Shown piece by piece: positions 5,559 through 6,413 of a stretch of 6,413 bases of DNA. Where the stretch lies: contig CANRQH010000075.1 in NCBI GenBank assembly GCA_947632745.1, positions 1 through 6,413 of the forward strand, given 5' to 3'. The notes under the pieces are model-generated. The model was not told the DNA's origin. It saw nothing but the letters and a program-made list of their open reading frames with translations, and did not search any database. Every line of letters starts with the position of its first letter. Position 1 is the first letter of the stretch. The stretch is from an uncultured Clostridia bacterium. Lineage in GTDB: Bacteria; Bacillota; Clostridia; TANB77; CAG-508. Both the position numbers and the translations under genes were made by a program.

Positions 5559-6413
5559 TTATTGTTCTTCTCCTCTTCCTTCTGGAAGTGCGTTACTTGG
5601 TAATTCAATTCTAATTCTGATTCTAAATACATATGTTGCTGCTCTGACAAACTTACTATTTTTGAATCTTTGCCATAGTGATGGTTTAGCTTCAAATGTT
5701 GTTTGTTCTTTATATTGCTCTTCTTGAGATTTTTCATTTGTTTCTTCATTATTTTCTTCTACACTAATTGTTTGTATATTTGCCTTTTCTTTTTTCTTAG
5801 CTTTGGCTTTTACTTTTGTTTCTTCTACTTCTTGTACTTCTGCTTTAGCATTTTCTTCAGCTTCTATTTGTTCTATTTTTTCTTCTGGGGTTGGTATTAA
5901 TTTTAGTGCATCTGATACTTCTATTCCTATGTAACTTAATGCCTTAGAGCTATCTTCTAATCTTTCCATATCTATTTCTATATGAAGATTTGCTTCTAAG
6001 TTATTTACTCTAGCTTTAAGTATTTTCATAGCTTCTGTGTATTTTTGAGATGTTTTTCCTTTGCATTTTGCAACAGTATTTAATGCTTCTATTATATCTT
6101 CTGGGAAATCTTTATTTGCATTTTCAACTTGTTCTTCCCATCCTTCTTTTTTGTTATCTACTGCTTCTATAAGTTCATTTAAAACTCCAGCTAATGCTAT
6201 GTTTTCTTCTCTTTGTTTTATTAATTCTTCCACTCTTTTTGTATTTTCCTCAAATTGATTTATAGCATATTCAACTAACCCATATGCAGCATTATATACA
6301 CTTACAGGAAAATTCTTTTTCTTTGGATATTCTATTAAATATGTTTTTATAGATTCTATTAAATCTTTAAAATATGTATCTTCTTCTAATTGAATAATTT
6401 GTTTTTTGTTTTT
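5559..6413 (-). CDS. Unrecognised charge-rich protein, 5' end outside the window
   Basis: The frame is open from the window edge at 6413 to the stop at 5559-5561, giving the last 284 residues. A GTG at 6231-6233 exists, but the 60 codons before it are uninterrupted and protein-like (for example SVYNAAYGLVEYAINQFEE), so I treat the gene as continuing beyond the edge. Visible residues 1 to about 180 look helical. About 175-240 is a Glu/Lys/Ala-rich, probably disordered or coiled segment with runs such as KVKAKAKKKEKA. The last 40 residues are different: SLWQRFKNSKFVRAATYVF, then RIRIRIELP and ALPEGRGEEQ, which looks like a compact basic and aromatic motif. There is no signal peptide or membrane helix in the visible part. 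I do not recognise the family and assign no function. A terminator follows closely, so it is not part of the ATPase operon. Confidence 0.8.
   Translation of the reverse strand, partial: KNKKQIIQLEEDTYFKDLIESIKTYLIEYPKKKNFPVSVYNAAYGLVEYAINQFEENTKRVEELIKQREENIALAGVLNELIEAVDNKKEGWEEQVENANKDFPEDIIEALNTVAKCKGKTSQKYTEAMKILKARVNNLEANLHIEIDMERLEDSSKALSYIGIEVSDALKLIPTPEEKIEQIEAEENAKAEVQEVEETKVKAKAKKKEKANIQTISVEENNEETNEKSQEEQYKEQTTFEAKPSLWQRFKNSKFVRAATYVFRIRIRIELPSNALPEGRGEEQ

Noticed and set aside
5507..5749. Open frame of 80 codons on the - strand
   Set aside because: It lies almost wholly inside the charge-rich protein gene in another frame, runs through the terminator hairpin, and has composition expected of an out-of-frame reading.
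5703..5900. Phe-rich open frames on the + strand across the operon (also at 395-664 and 1753-2106)
   Set aside because: They are antisense shadows of Lys/Glu- or Ile-rich genes on the - strand, with no ribosome binding sites and no recognisable protein pattern.

Overview
The window reads as chromosomal DNA of an AT-rich, low-G+C Gram-positive bacterium, most likely a clostridial member of the Bacillota. This rests on the very A+T-rich coding and spacer DNA, strong AAGGAG-type ribosome binding sites, a TTGACA/TATACT promoter and Rho-independent terminators. In-frame TGG is used for Trp and no TGA is read through, so the standard bacterial code fits. Species cannot be named from this sequence.

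Left edge (1-263): about 100 bases of AT-rich DNA with no gene I can support, then a textbook sigma-70 promoter driving a single tRNA with a CAT anticodon on the + strand. A hairpin with T-tracts on both strands ends this transcript and also the long operon converging from the right.

Middle (261-5456): one operon on the - strand. In transcription order it encodes a MoxR-family AAA+ ATPase, a DUF58 protein, a small one-pass membrane protein resembling the DUF4381 type, a BatA-like membrane VWA protein, a second BatB-like membrane VWA protein (split by a frameshift into two overlapping frames) and a membrane-anchored TPR protein. From DUF58 onward the genes overlap by 1-23 bases or lie about 20 bases apart, so they are probably made together. 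By family knowledge this is the Bat/MoxR-VWA architecture. The ATPase and DUF58 protein would act in the cytoplasm on a membrane complex of two MIDAS-type VWA proteins plus a TPR partner. Such systems are linked to envelope-stress tolerance, aerotolerance or maturation of other proteins, but the target here is unknown.

Right edge (5526-6413): the 3' part of a separate - strand gene for an unrecognised, charge-rich protein that runs off the window. It ends with its own hairpin terminator just before the ATPase gene.

The most interesting points are the frameshift in the second VWA gene, which a one-base change repairs to 346 aa (the partner VWA protein has 348), the small membrane protein in place of a large BatD, and a DUF58 protein whose metal-site motif is degenerate while both VWA proteins keep theirs.
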